DNA of 64,000 nt from NCBI RefSeq assembly GCF_001695855.1, contig NZ_MBSS01000001.1, positions 1-64,000 on the forward strand, written 5' to 3'. Positions 54,755-63,403 of this stretch are shown here, piece after piece. Numbering within the stretch: position 1 is the first letter of the stretch; each line of letters opens with the position of its first letter. The position numbers were made by a program, and so were the translations under genes. The stretch is from Ensifer sp. LC163. GTDB taxonomy: Bacteria; Pseudomonadota; Alphaproteobacteria; Rhizobiales; Rhizobiaceae. The notes under the pieces were generated by a model that was given only the letters and a program-made list of their open reading frames with translations, searched no databases and was not told the DNA's origin.

Positions 54755-55390
54755 TCAGGAAGCGTCGCTACGGGCAGCGGCAAGATAGTTGTAGATCGAG
54801 GCGCGCGAGGTGCCGATCAGGCTGGCGAGATGGTCGACAGCGTTGCGGGTCTTGAACAGGCCGCGCTCTTCAAGGGCGGCCACCAGCGCCACGCGGTCTG
54901 TCCGCTTCAGCGCTGCAAGCGCCAGCCCCCGCTCCTTCAGCCAGTCGTGCAGCGACGCGTTTATCTCCTCGCGCCAGTCGCGTGAAAACAGCGCCTGCGG
55001 CCGCGGTTGCTCAGCGCCGGCAAAGGCGGAAAGCAGCTTCACGGCATTGTCGATCATCGAGACGTCGAGATTGATGCAAAGCAGGCCCGCCGCGTCGCCG
55101 TTGGCATCGCGAAGCACCGCCGAGACGGACTTGATGCGACGGCCGTCGGCGCCGGTCTTCTCGTAGGGTCCGAGCACGCTTTCCGCGCCCGAAACCGCGC
55201 CGAACTCTTCCTCGATCAGCGAATCCTCGCCGACCGCACGGCCGGACGAAGCATTCCAAATGCCGACGACGGTTCCGTGCCTGAGGTCGTGCAGCACGAC
55301 CTCCGCATGCGGATAGAGCAAGGCGCTGATGGCGGCGGCCGAAGGCGCATGCATGGCAATGTCAAAGGCGATAGCGGGCTCGATGTTCAT
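54755..55390 (-). CDS. YheO-like PAS/HTH transcriptional regulator
   Basis: A 211-residue protein with an N-terminal YheO-type PAS-like domain (LYPHAEVVLHDLRHGTVVGI; SVLRDANGDAAGLLCINLDV) and a C-terminal helix-turn-helix (NAVDHLASLIGTSRASIYNYL). Members include amino-acid catabolism regulators such as DauR. It likely controls the following aminotransferase. Start at 55388-55390; an AT-rich region upstream holds the promoter. Confidence 0.85.
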   Translation of the reverse strand: MNIEPAIAFDIAMHAPSAAAISALLYPHAEVVLHDLRHGTVVGIWNASSGRAVGEDSLIEEEFGAVSGAESVLGPYEKTGADGRRIKSVSAVLRDANGDAAGLLCINLDVSMIDNAVKLLSAFAGAEQPRPQALFSRDWREEINASLHDWLKERGLALAALKRTDRVALVAALEERGLFKTRNAVDHLASLIGTSRASIYNYLAAARSDAS

Positions 55391-55525
55391 GTCATTGCAA
55401 TGATCGATTCTAGATTTTTTGTCAATATTAGATATTTTGTAGCATTTCAAATATTCACCGATGCTTGCGCACCCAGCCGCCCTGGCCTATCCCGGATGGG
55501 ACAAGATTCGCCTGGAGACACTGAC

Positions 55526-55873
55526 ATGAATGCCGGCCCCGCTTCCTTTCCCGACAGGGACACCGTTGCCGACAAGCTTTCGGCATTTGGCGAAGCGGAT
55601 CAGGCCTTTGTCCGGTTGCTGATGGAAAATCCCGAGCAGGACGATCGACTGCTGGAAGGGCTCTACCGCTATCTCGATATCGCCTCCGATGCCCGCTTTC
55701 TCAACACGCTGAAGCTCGAGAAACTCGGGCATTGGCTCGGCAACGAGGCACCCGCCCGGCTGCAGATGCGGCTAATGGAAGCCGCCCGCTCCAGCCAGCA
55801 CCCGGCCTACCAGGCGTTCAGAACGGGCCTGACGAAATCCGGCGGCCTGGAACGCGCTTTTCCGAAGGCTTGA
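55526..55873 (+). CDS. Conserved hypothetical protein
   Basis: A 115-residue, mostly helical, soluble protein (FGEADQAFVRLLMENPEQDD; LYRYLDIASDARFLNTLKLE). GGAGA precedes the ATG by about 7 bases. I do not recognise the family; composition and codon use fit real genes nearby. Confidence 0.6.
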   Translation: MNAGPASFPDRDTVADKLSAFGEADQAFVRLLMENPEQDDRLLEGLYRYLDIASDARFLNTLKLEKLGHWLGNEAPARLQMRLMEAARSSQHPAYQAFRTGLTKSGGLERAFPKA

Positions 55874-55897
55874 GCGACGGTCCTTGGGCGGGAAACA

Positions 55898-56170
55898 GCC
55901 CCTCACCCTAACCCTCTCCCCGCAGGCGGGGAGAGGGGATGTGCCACGCGATAGGTCTTCGCCTGCGCCGGCCCGCTGTCACCGCTATTCCTGGCGCGTC
56001 GACTACACGAAGCCTTTCCTCAGCGCTCTGTCCTGCGCTTGAAAGTTGCCCGACGCTCCCGGTATTGCAGCCTCAGTGGTTTTCGAAGTTTTCAAGGGAA
56101 CGAAAGCATTGCCACGCGTTCCCTTCTCCCCGCAAGCGGGGACAAGGTGCCGGCAGCCGGATGAGGGGCA
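55898..56170. repeat. Compound inverted repeat unit (CCCCTCA...TGAGGGG family)
   Basis: Starts GCCCCTCACCC with a CTCTCCCCGC/GCGGGGAGAG stem and ends with TTCTCCCCGC...GCGGGGACAA, then GGATGAGGGGCA. About 160 bases between the two end hairpins are non-coding. The unit corresponds to 7142-7304. Confidence 0.7.
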
Positions 56171-56234
56171 GCACCAGGCGTTCACATCGAAGGCGTAACG
56201 CTAAGGTCCATTGCCAACCCTCCCCGCCCGACCC

Positions 56235-58277
56235 TCAATTGGCCGAGTTGCCACCGCCCGAAAGCCCCTTGGCCAGCCGGACCAGATTGACGAACTCACC
56301 GCGATAGCCGAATGGGTCCGCCCCCTTGGACGCCGCAGCAAGGTCGATGACAGCATCATAGGAATAGTCCGACAGCGCCGTCACGCCCGACAGCTTCTGC
56401 CCGAAGGCCGCCACGGCCACCGAGAAGCGCACATCGTTGGGCGCCTCTGCCAGCGACGGTACGGCGTTCGCCTCGGTGACCGGCGTGGTGATCAGTTCGC
56501 TTCTGTCGCCGTCCGGTTTCTTGTAGCGGATTTTGAGGAAGGCGAGTTCGCCGGCATTCACCGCGGCGCTGGCGACCGACTTGTCCGCCGTCTTGTAGCG
56601 CAGATCGTCGTTCAGCACCGCCGGGCTGCCCTTCGGCGTCACCTCGTAGATCGCCGTCACGCTGTGGCCCGAGCCGATGTCGCCGGCATCCACCTTGTCA
56701 TTGTTGAAATCCTCGCGCTTGAGCGCCCGGGTCTCGTAGCCGATCAGCCGGTATTCGGCGATTGCGGCTGGATTGAACTCCACCTGCAGCTTGACGTCCT
56801 TGGCGATCGGGAAGAGCGAGGAGCCCGCCTCCTCCACCAGCGTCTTCTGCGCCTCGGCCAGCGTATCGATATAGGCAGCCGTGCCGTTGCCGTTCTGGGC
56901 GATCGTCTGCATCAGCGCATCATTGTAGTTGCCACGGCCGAAGCCGAGCACCGACAGGAAGATGCCGCTCTTGCGCCTGGCCTCGATCATCTGCTTGAGT
57001 TCGTCATCGCTGGCCGGGCCGACATTGAAATCACCATCGGTCGCCAGCATCACGCGGTTGACGCCGCCCTTGACGAAAGCCTTCTCCGCCAGCCGATAGG
57101 CGGCATCGATGCCCGCGGCACCCGCGGTCGAGCCGCCCGGCTGCAGCGTATCGATCGCCGACAGGATCTTCGCCTTGTCCTTGACCGAAGTCGGCTCGAG
57201 CACCGTGCCGGCATTGCCGGCATAGGTGACGATCGACACCGTATCCTCCGGCTTCAGCTTCTCGACAAGCAGCCGGAAGGCGCTCTTCAACAGTGGCAGC
57301 TTGTCCGGCTCGTCCATGGAGCCGGAAACGTCGATCAGGAACACCAGGTTCGCCTTCGGCGCCTCTGCCGGCACCACGTCATAGCCCTTGATCGCCACAT
57401 GCATCAGCCGCGTGCCGCCGTTCCAGGGCGTCGGCATCACCGTTACCGTCGCCTTGAACGGCTCAGCAACTGTCGCCGGACGCGGCCAGTCATAGGGGAA
57501 GTAGTTGACCATCTCCTCCACCCGCACCGCATCGCGCTCCGGCATCTGGCCCTCCATCAGCGACCGGCGCACAAAGGCGTAAGATGCCGTATCGACGTCG
57601 ACCGAGAAGGTCGAAACCGGGTCGGTGGCGACGCTTTTGACCGGGTTGCTGTCGGCCTTGCCGAAGCGCTCGCGGTTTTCCTGAGGCGGGAGCTGCATCT
57701 CCTGTGTAACGACGGGCGCCGGCAGATAGGTCGGCCGCCCTTGCGCGCCACCTGCTGCCGAAAGCGGTGCGAGGCTGTCGCTCATCATCTGGTTGGCCAT
57801 GGCATCCGCCTCGGGCTCGGCGGCGGGCGCCGCGCTCTCGGTCCGCGCGACCGGCTGAGCCTCGGCCGACTTCTGCTCACGGGCACGGGCATGCGCCTCG
57901 TCGGCATCGGGCTTTGCCGTGACGACCGGCTGTGGCGCTGCCTTCTGTTTCGGCTCCTCCTTGAGCGCGATCTCCGCGCCGGTGTCGCCGGGCAGCATGG
58001 TGTTGCGCGTCAACTCAAGCGTCAGGAACGCGGCGGCGGGGATAACCAGCAGTGTGGCCAGTGCCGATCCGGCAAGCAGTTTCCTGTTCATGATGGGGCT
58101 CCATATCCGGTTGAAGATGGAGCTTTGACGAACCGGCAGCGCCGATCCTTGGGTGGCGGTCGAATTTTCTTCTGCTGCGTCGAAGGCCTGCATGGCGGCG
58201 GCAAGCGCCCGCGCCCGCGCCTCGGTCGAAGCCTTTGGCGGGGTCAGTCCGGAGAGCTTGTCGAAATCGTCGGTCAT
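56235..58277 (-). CDS. Membrane-anchored von Willebrand factor A protein (YfbK-like)
   Basis: A 680-residue protein. An N-terminal cytoplasmic stretch of about 65 residues (MTDDFDKLSGLTPPKASTEA), one membrane helix (near 66-88), an Ala/Pro/Glu-rich linker, a YfbK-type N-terminal domain (STFSVDVDTASYAFVRRSL), a VWA domain with the MIDAS motif DVSGSM, and a C-terminal domain ending SYDAVIDLAAASKG. The gene lies two bases behind an ECF sigma-factor gene, and its short cytoplasmic tail before the helix has the topology of an anti-sigma factor. Start at 58275-58277 with GGGAGG upstream. Confidence 0.87.
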   Translation of the reverse strand: MTDDFDKLSGLTPPKASTEARARALAAAMQAFDAAEENSTATQGSALPVRQSSIFNRIWSPIMNRKLLAGSALATLLVIPAAAFLTLELTRNTMLPGDTGAEIALKEEPKQKAAPQPVVTAKPDADEAHARAREQKSAEAQPVARTESAAPAAEPEADAMANQMMSDSLAPLSAAGGAQGRPTYLPAPVVTQEMQLPPQENRERFGKADSNPVKSVATDPVSTFSVDVDTASYAFVRRSLMEGQMPERDAVRVEEMVNYFPYDWPRPATVAEPFKATVTVMPTPWNGGTRLMHVAIKGYDVVPAEAPKANLVFLIDVSGSMDEPDKLPLLKSAFRLLVEKLKPEDTVSIVTYAGNAGTVLEPTSVKDKAKILSAIDTLQPGGSTAGAAGIDAAYRLAEKAFVKGGVNRVMLATDGDFNVGPASDDELKQMIEARRKSGIFLSVLGFGRGNYNDALMQTIAQNGNGTAAYIDTLAEAQKTLVEEAGSSLFPIAKDVKLQVEFNPAAIAEYRLIGYETRALKREDFNNDKVDAGDIGSGHSVTAIYEVTPKGSPAVLNDDLRYKTADKSVASAAVNAGELAFLKIRYKKPDGDRSELITTPVTEANAVPSLAEAPNDVRFSVAVAAFGQKLSGVTALSDYSYDAVIDLAAASKGADPFGYRGEFVNLVRLAKGLSGGGNSAN

Positions 58278-58279
58278 GA

Positions 58280-58834
58280 TCACACGGCCTCCCTGCCAAG
58301 CAATGTCTTCAGCCGCTTGCGTGCCTCGTGCACGTGCCACGACACGGTCGCTTCCGAACATCCGAGCACATCGGCGGCAGCGGCATGGCTCATCCCCTCG
58401 GCATAGACGAGCAGCACCGCATCGCATTGTTTTTCCGGCAGCGCCCTCACCGCCGTCCAGAGCGCCTCCTGGCGGTCGTCTTCGAGGGCCTCGCCGCCGC
58501 CGAGAACGGCCTGCTCGCTGGCATAGGCCTGCATCCTGCTGTTGTCGCGCATCTGGCGGCGCTTGTGGTCGCGGGCCGCGTTCAGCGTCAGGGTGTAGAG
58601 CCAGGTGCGGAACCGGCTGGTGCCGCGAAAGCCGCGGATGGCCGAGCCCAGCCGCACGCAGACGTCCTGGGCGATGTCTTCCGCATCCGCAGCATTGCCC
58701 GACCAGCGCCAGGCGACGGCATGGACAAAATCATAGTGCCGCTCGACCAGTTGGCCGAACGCCCGTCTGTCTCCAGACACCGCTTTCTCGACGAGTTCAG
58801 CGTCCAATGGCGTGCCCGCTCCCACCTGTTTCAA
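58280..58834 (-). CDS. ECF-type RNA polymerase sigma factor
   Basis: A 184-residue sigma-70 family protein with region 2 (FGQLVERHYDFVHAVAWRW; DAEDIAQDVCVRL) and region 4 (LPEKQCDAVLLVYAEGMSHA; LGCSEATVSWHVHEARKRL). The first codon is a TTG; a GTG three codons on is an alternative. It is cotranscribed with the VWA protein, a likely regulator or target. Confidence 0.88.
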   Translation of the reverse strand: MKQVGAGTPLDAELVEKAVSGDRRAFGQLVERHYDFVHAVAWRWSGNAADAEDIAQDVCVRLGSAIRGFRGTSRFRTWLYTLTLNAARDHKRRQMRDNSRMQAYASEQAVLGGGEALEDDRQEALWTAVRALPEKQCDAVLLVYAEGMSHAAAADVLGCSEATVSWHVHEARKRLKTLLGREAV

Positions 58835-58906
58835 ACCTTAGACGTTGCACGACGACAATTCCTTGGGGCCGTATCGAAAAAAATCTTCGTGGCCCCAAGG
58901 AAAAAA

Positions 58907-59665
58907 CTAGCGCGGGAACTTGCCGACCACGGCGATCATCGGCCCCATCGGAAACAGCCGGTCGTGCCGATTGATGTCAGGCGCGTAGAGGCTGGAGATC
59001 GTGCCGTCGAGGAAGAGCGCGTTGGGGCAATCGAGAGCGTCGCGGAACAGTGTCGCGAAATCGTGAAACCGCACCGGCCTTTTCGAGACCACGAACACTA
59101 CCTCGCCCGTCACTGTAACGCCGACGCCGTTGCGGGTCTTGAGGCTTGTGCTGTCGGGCAGGAAGCGCGGATGCAGCGCACCATCGATCACCAGCATCGG
59201 CCCGGACTGCGTGGCAAACCGCGGCCGGATATCGGCCGCGCGATAGGCGTCGGCCGAAAGCACGCCGGCCTTGCCGTTATCGACATAGAAGACACCGTTG
59301 GGCAGCAGATGGAAGTTTCCCCAGCCGGTGTTGGTGTTGAGCGGAGCCTGTTCGCGCCGCTCCTCGATATGCAGGCCGACGGGCGACAGGTCGTCGTGGT
59401 ACATGCCGCCGTTCATGGCGAAGAGCATGTATTCGTCGCGATGGCGCAGTTCCAGCGACAGCGCCCGGAACGAGCGGAAGGGAACACCGGCCTGATCCTT
59501 GTTGTAGAGGCGGATGTCGTTGTCGGCGGGGTCGACCGTGCAGGCGATATAGTCCTGCCCGAGATGGCTGACGTCGCGGCAGGCGCCGAGCGCAGGGCCG
59601 GCAAGACCTGCGGAGAGAACGGCACCGACGAGAAAAGGTTTTGGAAACAGCGGCATGAAAAACAT
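58907..59665 (-). CDS. Exported phosphodiester glycosidase-like protein (DUF2233)
   Basis: A 252-residue protein with a signal peptide (FLVGAVLSAGLAGPALG). Conserved blocks are FAMNGGMYHDDLSPVGLHIE, TGWGNFHLLPNGVFYV, ATQSGPMLVIDG and ALFLDGTISSLY, which fit the NAGPA/DUF2233 fold. Substrate unknown. An alternative start is the Met three residues in. Confidence 0.82.
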   Translation of the reverse strand: MFFMPLFPKPFLVGAVLSAGLAGPALGACRDVSHLGQDYIACTVDPADNDIRLYNKDQAGVPFRSFRALSLELRHRDEYMLFAMNGGMYHDDLSPVGLHIEERREQAPLNTNTGWGNFHLLPNGVFYVDNGKAGVLSADAYRAADIRPRFATQSGPMLVIDGALHPRFLPDSTSLKTRNGVGVTVTGEVVFVVSKRPVRFHDFATLFRDALDCPNALFLDGTISSLYAPDINRHDRLFPMGPMIAVVGKFPR

Positions 59666-59993
59666 CCAATGGAATCAGCCGCCCAGCATCATCGAGATTG
59701 CGGCGGTTCTGGCGCGGTGACAAAGAAAATGCGGCTGGCGGGCCGGTGACTTGCGGCGCAGCACGCTCCCTGCGGTAGACGGGTGGGTTTGCCTCCTTCA
59801 TCAAGACCATCGTTCCGACCACGCTCTCCCTCACCCCTGTGCTTGTCACAGAGATGAGGGAGAAGAGAGGTCAGCGTCCGTGGCCGCCGCCAAACATGGC
59901 ATGGTCGCGACGCCGCTCTCTCGCCATCGCACTCCTACGCGCACGGAGATGAGGTGAGGAAAGCGCCAGGTAGCGGCTGCAACAGCCCCGCAC
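59666..59993. other. Intergenic region with a palindromic segment
   Basis: About 330 bases. The segment 59824-59868 (CTCCCTCA...TGAGGGAG around CTGTG/CACAG) forms a long hairpin and resembles the TGAGGG-type repeats seen elsewhere. No gene supported. Confidence 0.45.
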
Positions 59994-60545
59994 TCAACCG
60001 CCGGTGAGAAATCCGGCGATGCCCGCCAGCACGAAGCAGCCGGCCGCCGCCGCAAGGCCGAAAATCGCCGCCAGGCAGGCAAGGCCAGCAACGCCGCTGC
60101 GCAGGTAGGATCTGTGATCGCCGGGCAGGATCTCGCTCGAAAGCTGGCGCAGCAAGCGCTTTTCCTGCAGCGTGAAGCGCAGATTGCTGGCGTGCTGCCG
60201 CGCCACCCGCTGCATTTCGCCGTAATTGTTGGCGATGGCAAAGAAGGTAAGCAAGAGACCGACGCAACCGACGACCAGGGCGGCCTTGCGCAGCATGTCG
60301 ATCGCTTCCGGCAAGAGATTGGCGCCCAGAACCGACCGATCGAAGAGCGCATCGAAGCCGGCGATCGAGGCGGCGATGACGGCGGCATGGGTCGCGGCAA
60401 TCGCCAGCAGCCGCTTATAAGCCTCATCGAGAAGCTGGGTGTTGGCGGCGTGGATGCTGTCCAGACGCGAGATCTGCGCGTCGACTTCCTCCCGCGACAG
60501 TCGCGGGGGAAAGTTGCTTAACGATACCACTGGGCTGCGCGTCAT
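59994..60545 (-). CDS. Hypothetical membrane protein
   Basis: A 183-residue protein with a helical N-terminus (SREEVDAQISRLDSIHAANT), membrane helices near 46-66 and 88-108, a cytoplasmic helix rich in Arg/Glu, and a further hydrophobic pair at the C-terminus (GVAGLACLAAIFGLAAAAGC). Similar in layout to DUF2721 proteins but I am not sure. Isolated on the minus strand. Confidence 0.65.
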   Translation of the reverse strand: MTRSPVVSLSNFPPRLSREEVDAQISRLDSIHAANTQLLDEAYKRLLAIAATHAAVIAASIAGFDALFDRSVLGANLLPEAIDMLRKAALVVGCVGLLLTFFAIANNYGEMQRVARQHASNLRFTLQEKRLLRQLSSEILPGDHRSYLRSGVAGLACLAAIFGLAAAAGCFVLAGIAGFLTGG

Positions 60546-60680
60546 GAGATGGTCTCCAATGCCACACCGTCCAAATCGGTATAAATTCGGAAATTTTACG
60601 TTTCCAGAAAACCTCGAATTTTAGTCATTTCCAGCATTTGCACGCTGTTCTTTCCACAGTTTGGCGGCGGCGGACAGCGC

Positions 60681-61385
60681 TCAAAGGTCAAGTGCAGCCA
60701 TGTGAAAGTGTAGCTGATCGGGCGGATAGCGATAGTCCCGCCCGACGGGACAGGCATCGCGCGCGAGGCACCCGCACTTGAGGCAGCCGCTCCCGCCCGC
60801 CTCCGTCCGGAGATAGGTCCGACAGCGACCGACATCGAACTGCAGGCGCGCGAGCGCGCCGGCGGGACAGGCGGAAACGCAGGGTTTTTCCACGCAGCCG
60901 TCGCAGGGATGCGCGGCCGAGCGATCGCCGTCGCCGGCCAACGGCTGGTCGAAAGCCAGCGCGCCGCGATAGCCGTGCCAGAGCCCATAGCGGGGGTGGA
61001 TGAGAATGCCGAGCGGTGATGCATTGATGCCTTCCGCCTGCATCGCCCATTGCTGGAACGGCTGCCAGGGCGGATCCGACGGGAAATAGGCCGTCGCCCC
61101 ATTTGCCCCGGCGATCTCGCCGATCACCACCTTCGACCAGCAATCGAGCGGATCGGTCCCACCATGATCAGGCGCTTCCTCGCGCCAGCGCAGGAAGGGC
61201 TGCCAGAGCGAGCCGCCGATATTGCCGATCAGCGCCACGCTCGCCGCCGGCCAGCCATCCGAAAGCAGCGGCGCGGCATCGGCTGAAGCAAAGTTCAGCG
61301 TGCCGCGCAAAAAAAGTCCGTGCGGCTCAAGAGCCGCACGGACGGTTTCAAGTCGAGTGTCCGCAGATGCGGAAGGCGCCGTCAT
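60681..61385 (-). CDS. Ferredoxin-type [4Fe-4S] protein linked to mttB
   Basis: A 234-residue soluble protein. The C-terminal part has two Cys sets, CDGCVEKPCVSACP and CLKCGCLARDACP, likely binding iron-sulfur clusters. The middle part (SPLGILIHPRYGLWHGYRGA) is a conserved block of an uncharacterised rhizobial family. It lies 107 bases behind mttB on the same strand, so reduction of a corrinoid is an attractive but unproven role. A perfect terminator-like hairpin with T7 lies inside codons 15-26. ATG at 61383-61385 overlaps the stop of a 19-codon frame upstream (61382-61441). Confidence 0.78.
   Translation of the reverse strand: MTAPSASADTRLETVRAALEPHGLFLRGTLNFASADAAPLLSDGWPAASVALIGNIGGSLWQPFLRWREEAPDHGGTDPLDCWSKVVIGEIAGANGATAYFPSDPPWQPFQQWAMQAEGINASPLGILIHPRYGLWHGYRGALAFDQPLAGDGDRSAAHPCDGCVEKPCVSACPAGALARLQFDVGRCRTYLRTEAGGSGCLKCGCLARDACPVGRDYRYPPDQLHFHMAALDL
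61309..61343 (-). terminator. Terminator-like hairpin inside the ferredoxin-type gene
   Basis: GTCCGTGCGGCTC and GAGCCGCACGGAC form a perfect 13-bp stem, followed on the minus strand by seven T. It lies 42-76 bases after the ferredoxin ATG and about 150 bases after the mttB stop. Confidence 0.75.
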
Positions 61386-61492
61386 TTGGGTTTCGGCCCC
61401 TGTAGATCGTAATGCGGGCGCCAGACCTCCTTCTGGATCATGTCGGCCACCTGCGCCGCGCCGCCTTGCTCCCTGGCTCGCTCGGGACCCTT

Positions 61493-63067
61493 TCAAGTGA
61501 AAGCGTCGGGCATCGAATCCTTGCGCTGAGCAATATAGGCCTTGAGCGCTTCGTCGATCGCCGGATCGAGATAAGGCGCCTCGTAATGTTCCAGCCACGT
61601 GCGGGCGAGCGCGTTGGCGCGCTGCTCGATACGCTTTTCGCCTTCCACTTCCCACTGTTCGTAGGAATTGTTGTCGGCGAGCGGCGAACGGTAGAAAGCG
61701 GTCTGGAAATTGGCCTGGGTATGGGCGCAGCCGAGATAGTGGCTGCCCGGGCCGACTTCGCGGATGGCGTCGAGCGCCTGGGCGTTCTCGGAGAGATCCA
61801 CGCCCTCGGCCATCTTCTGCATCATGCCGAGCTGGTCCTGGTCGATCATGAACTTCTCATAGGAAGAAATAAGACCGCCTTCGAGCCAGCCGGCCGCATG
61901 CAGCACGAAATTGGTGCCGGCAAGCAGCGTCATGTTCAGCGTGTTGGCCGATTCGTGGGCTGCTTGAGCGTCAGGAACCTTGGAGCCGCAGAGCGAACCG
62001 CCGGTGCGGAACGGCAGCTTGAGCCGGCGCGCGAGCTGTGCCGCGCCATAGGAGACCAGCGAAGGCTCTGGCGTGCCGAAGGTCGGCGCGCCCGACTGCA
62101 TCGAGATCGAGGCGGCAAAGGTGCCGAACAGCACCGGCGCGCCCTTGCGGATAAGCTGGGTGAACGACGCACCTGCGAGCACTTCGGCCAGAATCTGCGT
62201 CAGCGTGCCGGCGACCGTGACCGGGCTCATGGCGCCCGACAGGATGAACGGCGAAAGCACGCAGGCCTGGTTGTGGCGGGCATAGACCTTGAGCGCGCCC
62301 ACCATGGTCTCGTCGAAGACCATCGGCGAGTTGGCGTTGATCAGGTTGAGCGTGACGCAATTGTTTTCGACGAACTCGTCGCCGAAGACGAGCTTGGCCA
62401 TGGCGATCGTGTCCTCGGCGCGCTCGGGCGCCGTGACCGATCCCATGAACGGCTTGTCGGAATATTTGATGTGGCTGTAGACCATGTCGAGGTGACGCTT
62501 GTTCACCGGAATGTCGACCGGCTCGCAGACCGTGCCGCCGGACGAATGCATCGACGGCGCCATATAGGCGAGCTTCACGAAATTGCGGAAATCCTCGATG
62601 GTCGCGTAGCGCCTGACGCCTTCGAGATCGCGCACGAAGGGCGGGCCATAGACCGGCGCGAAGATCGTCGCCTTGCCGCCGACCTGGGCGCTGCGCGCCG
62701 GATTGCGGGCGTGCCAGGTAAACTCGGACGGTGCCGTTTTCAGAAGTTCGCGGCAAAGACCCTTGGGGAAGTGAACGCGCTGGCCGCGCACATCGGCGCC
62801 GGCCTGCTTCCACAGTTCGAGCGCCTCGGCGTCGTCACGAAACTCGATGCCGATTTCCTCCAGGATCGTATCGGCATTGCGCTCGATGAGCTCAAGGCCC
62901 TCCTCGTCCAGGACCTCGTATTCGCGAATCTTGCGCTGGATATAGGGCAGAGACGGCCCCGGGCCGCCGCCGGTGCGCGAGGCGCGCCGTGCCGCCGCTC
63001 CCCGCCCCTCGCCACGCGAGCGGCGACCGCCACCCTCAACCGCGTCCTGATCTGTCACGTCGCTCAT
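61493..63067 (-). CDS. Non-pyrrolysine MttB-family methyltransferase
   Basis: A 524-residue protein of the trimethylamine methyltransferase (MttB) superfamily with a TIM-barrel fold. It reads through without an in-frame amber codon, so it is the non-pyrrolysine type, like MtgB, which demethylates glycine betaine or related quaternary amines and passes the methyl to a corrinoid protein. The N-terminal 40 residues are Arg/Gly-rich and unordered. Conserved blocks: GGTVCEPVDIPVNKRHLDM, SGAMSPVTVAGTLTQ, GGSLCGSKVPDAQAAHESAN. The corrinoid protein gene is divergent at 63404. Confidence 0.9.
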   Translation of the reverse strand: MSDVTDQDAVEGGGRRSRGEGRGAAARRASRTGGGPGPSLPYIQRKIREYEVLDEEGLELIERNADTILEEIGIEFRDDAEALELWKQAGADVRGQRVHFPKGLCRELLKTAPSEFTWHARNPARSAQVGGKATIFAPVYGPPFVRDLEGVRRYATIEDFRNFVKLAYMAPSMHSSGGTVCEPVDIPVNKRHLDMVYSHIKYSDKPFMGSVTAPERAEDTIAMAKLVFGDEFVENNCVTLNLINANSPMVFDETMVGALKVYARHNQACVLSPFILSGAMSPVTVAGTLTQILAEVLAGASFTQLIRKGAPVLFGTFAASISMQSGAPTFGTPEPSLVSYGAAQLARRLKLPFRTGGSLCGSKVPDAQAAHESANTLNMTLLAGTNFVLHAAGWLEGGLISSYEKFMIDQDQLGMMQKMAEGVDLSENAQALDAIREVGPGSHYLGCAHTQANFQTAFYRSPLADNNSYEQWEVEGEKRIEQRANALARTWLEHYEAPYLDPAIDEALKAYIAQRKDSMPDAFT

Positions 63068-63403
63068 TTATTCATTCCTCTCCCGCGCATTTCGATATCT
63101 TGCGCCTTCAAGCACCAATTGGCCCTAATGCTACCAAGCCGCAGGGACTGTACGGGTCTCAATGCGCCAACGAGTGGCGCAACTCGAACACTGCGATCCG
63201 CGTCATGGCCGGCCAAAAACCGCATGGCGCGAATATATTGTTTTTGTTAAGAATATACAGGCCTCGAAAGAAGCTGCACTCCCGTCGCTTTTTGTCATAT
63301 GCGACGTCGCTTTCGAAAACAGATTTTTAGACGTCGACCGCTATTGATTGGTGAACGTGTCCGGATTTTAGCCCGGCCGTGCCAGGAACCGAGGAACCCT
63401 ACT
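63068..63403. other. Divergent intergenic region between mttB and the corrinoid-protein gene
   Basis: About 335 bases. No gene or repeat seen. It must hold both promoters; the middle (63230-63260) is AT-rich. No B12 box found. Confidence 0.4.

Noticed and set aside
61493-63067. Pyrrolysine-containing MttB
   Set aside because: The reading frame is continuous without an in-frame TAG, so the non-pyrrolysine type is the right call.
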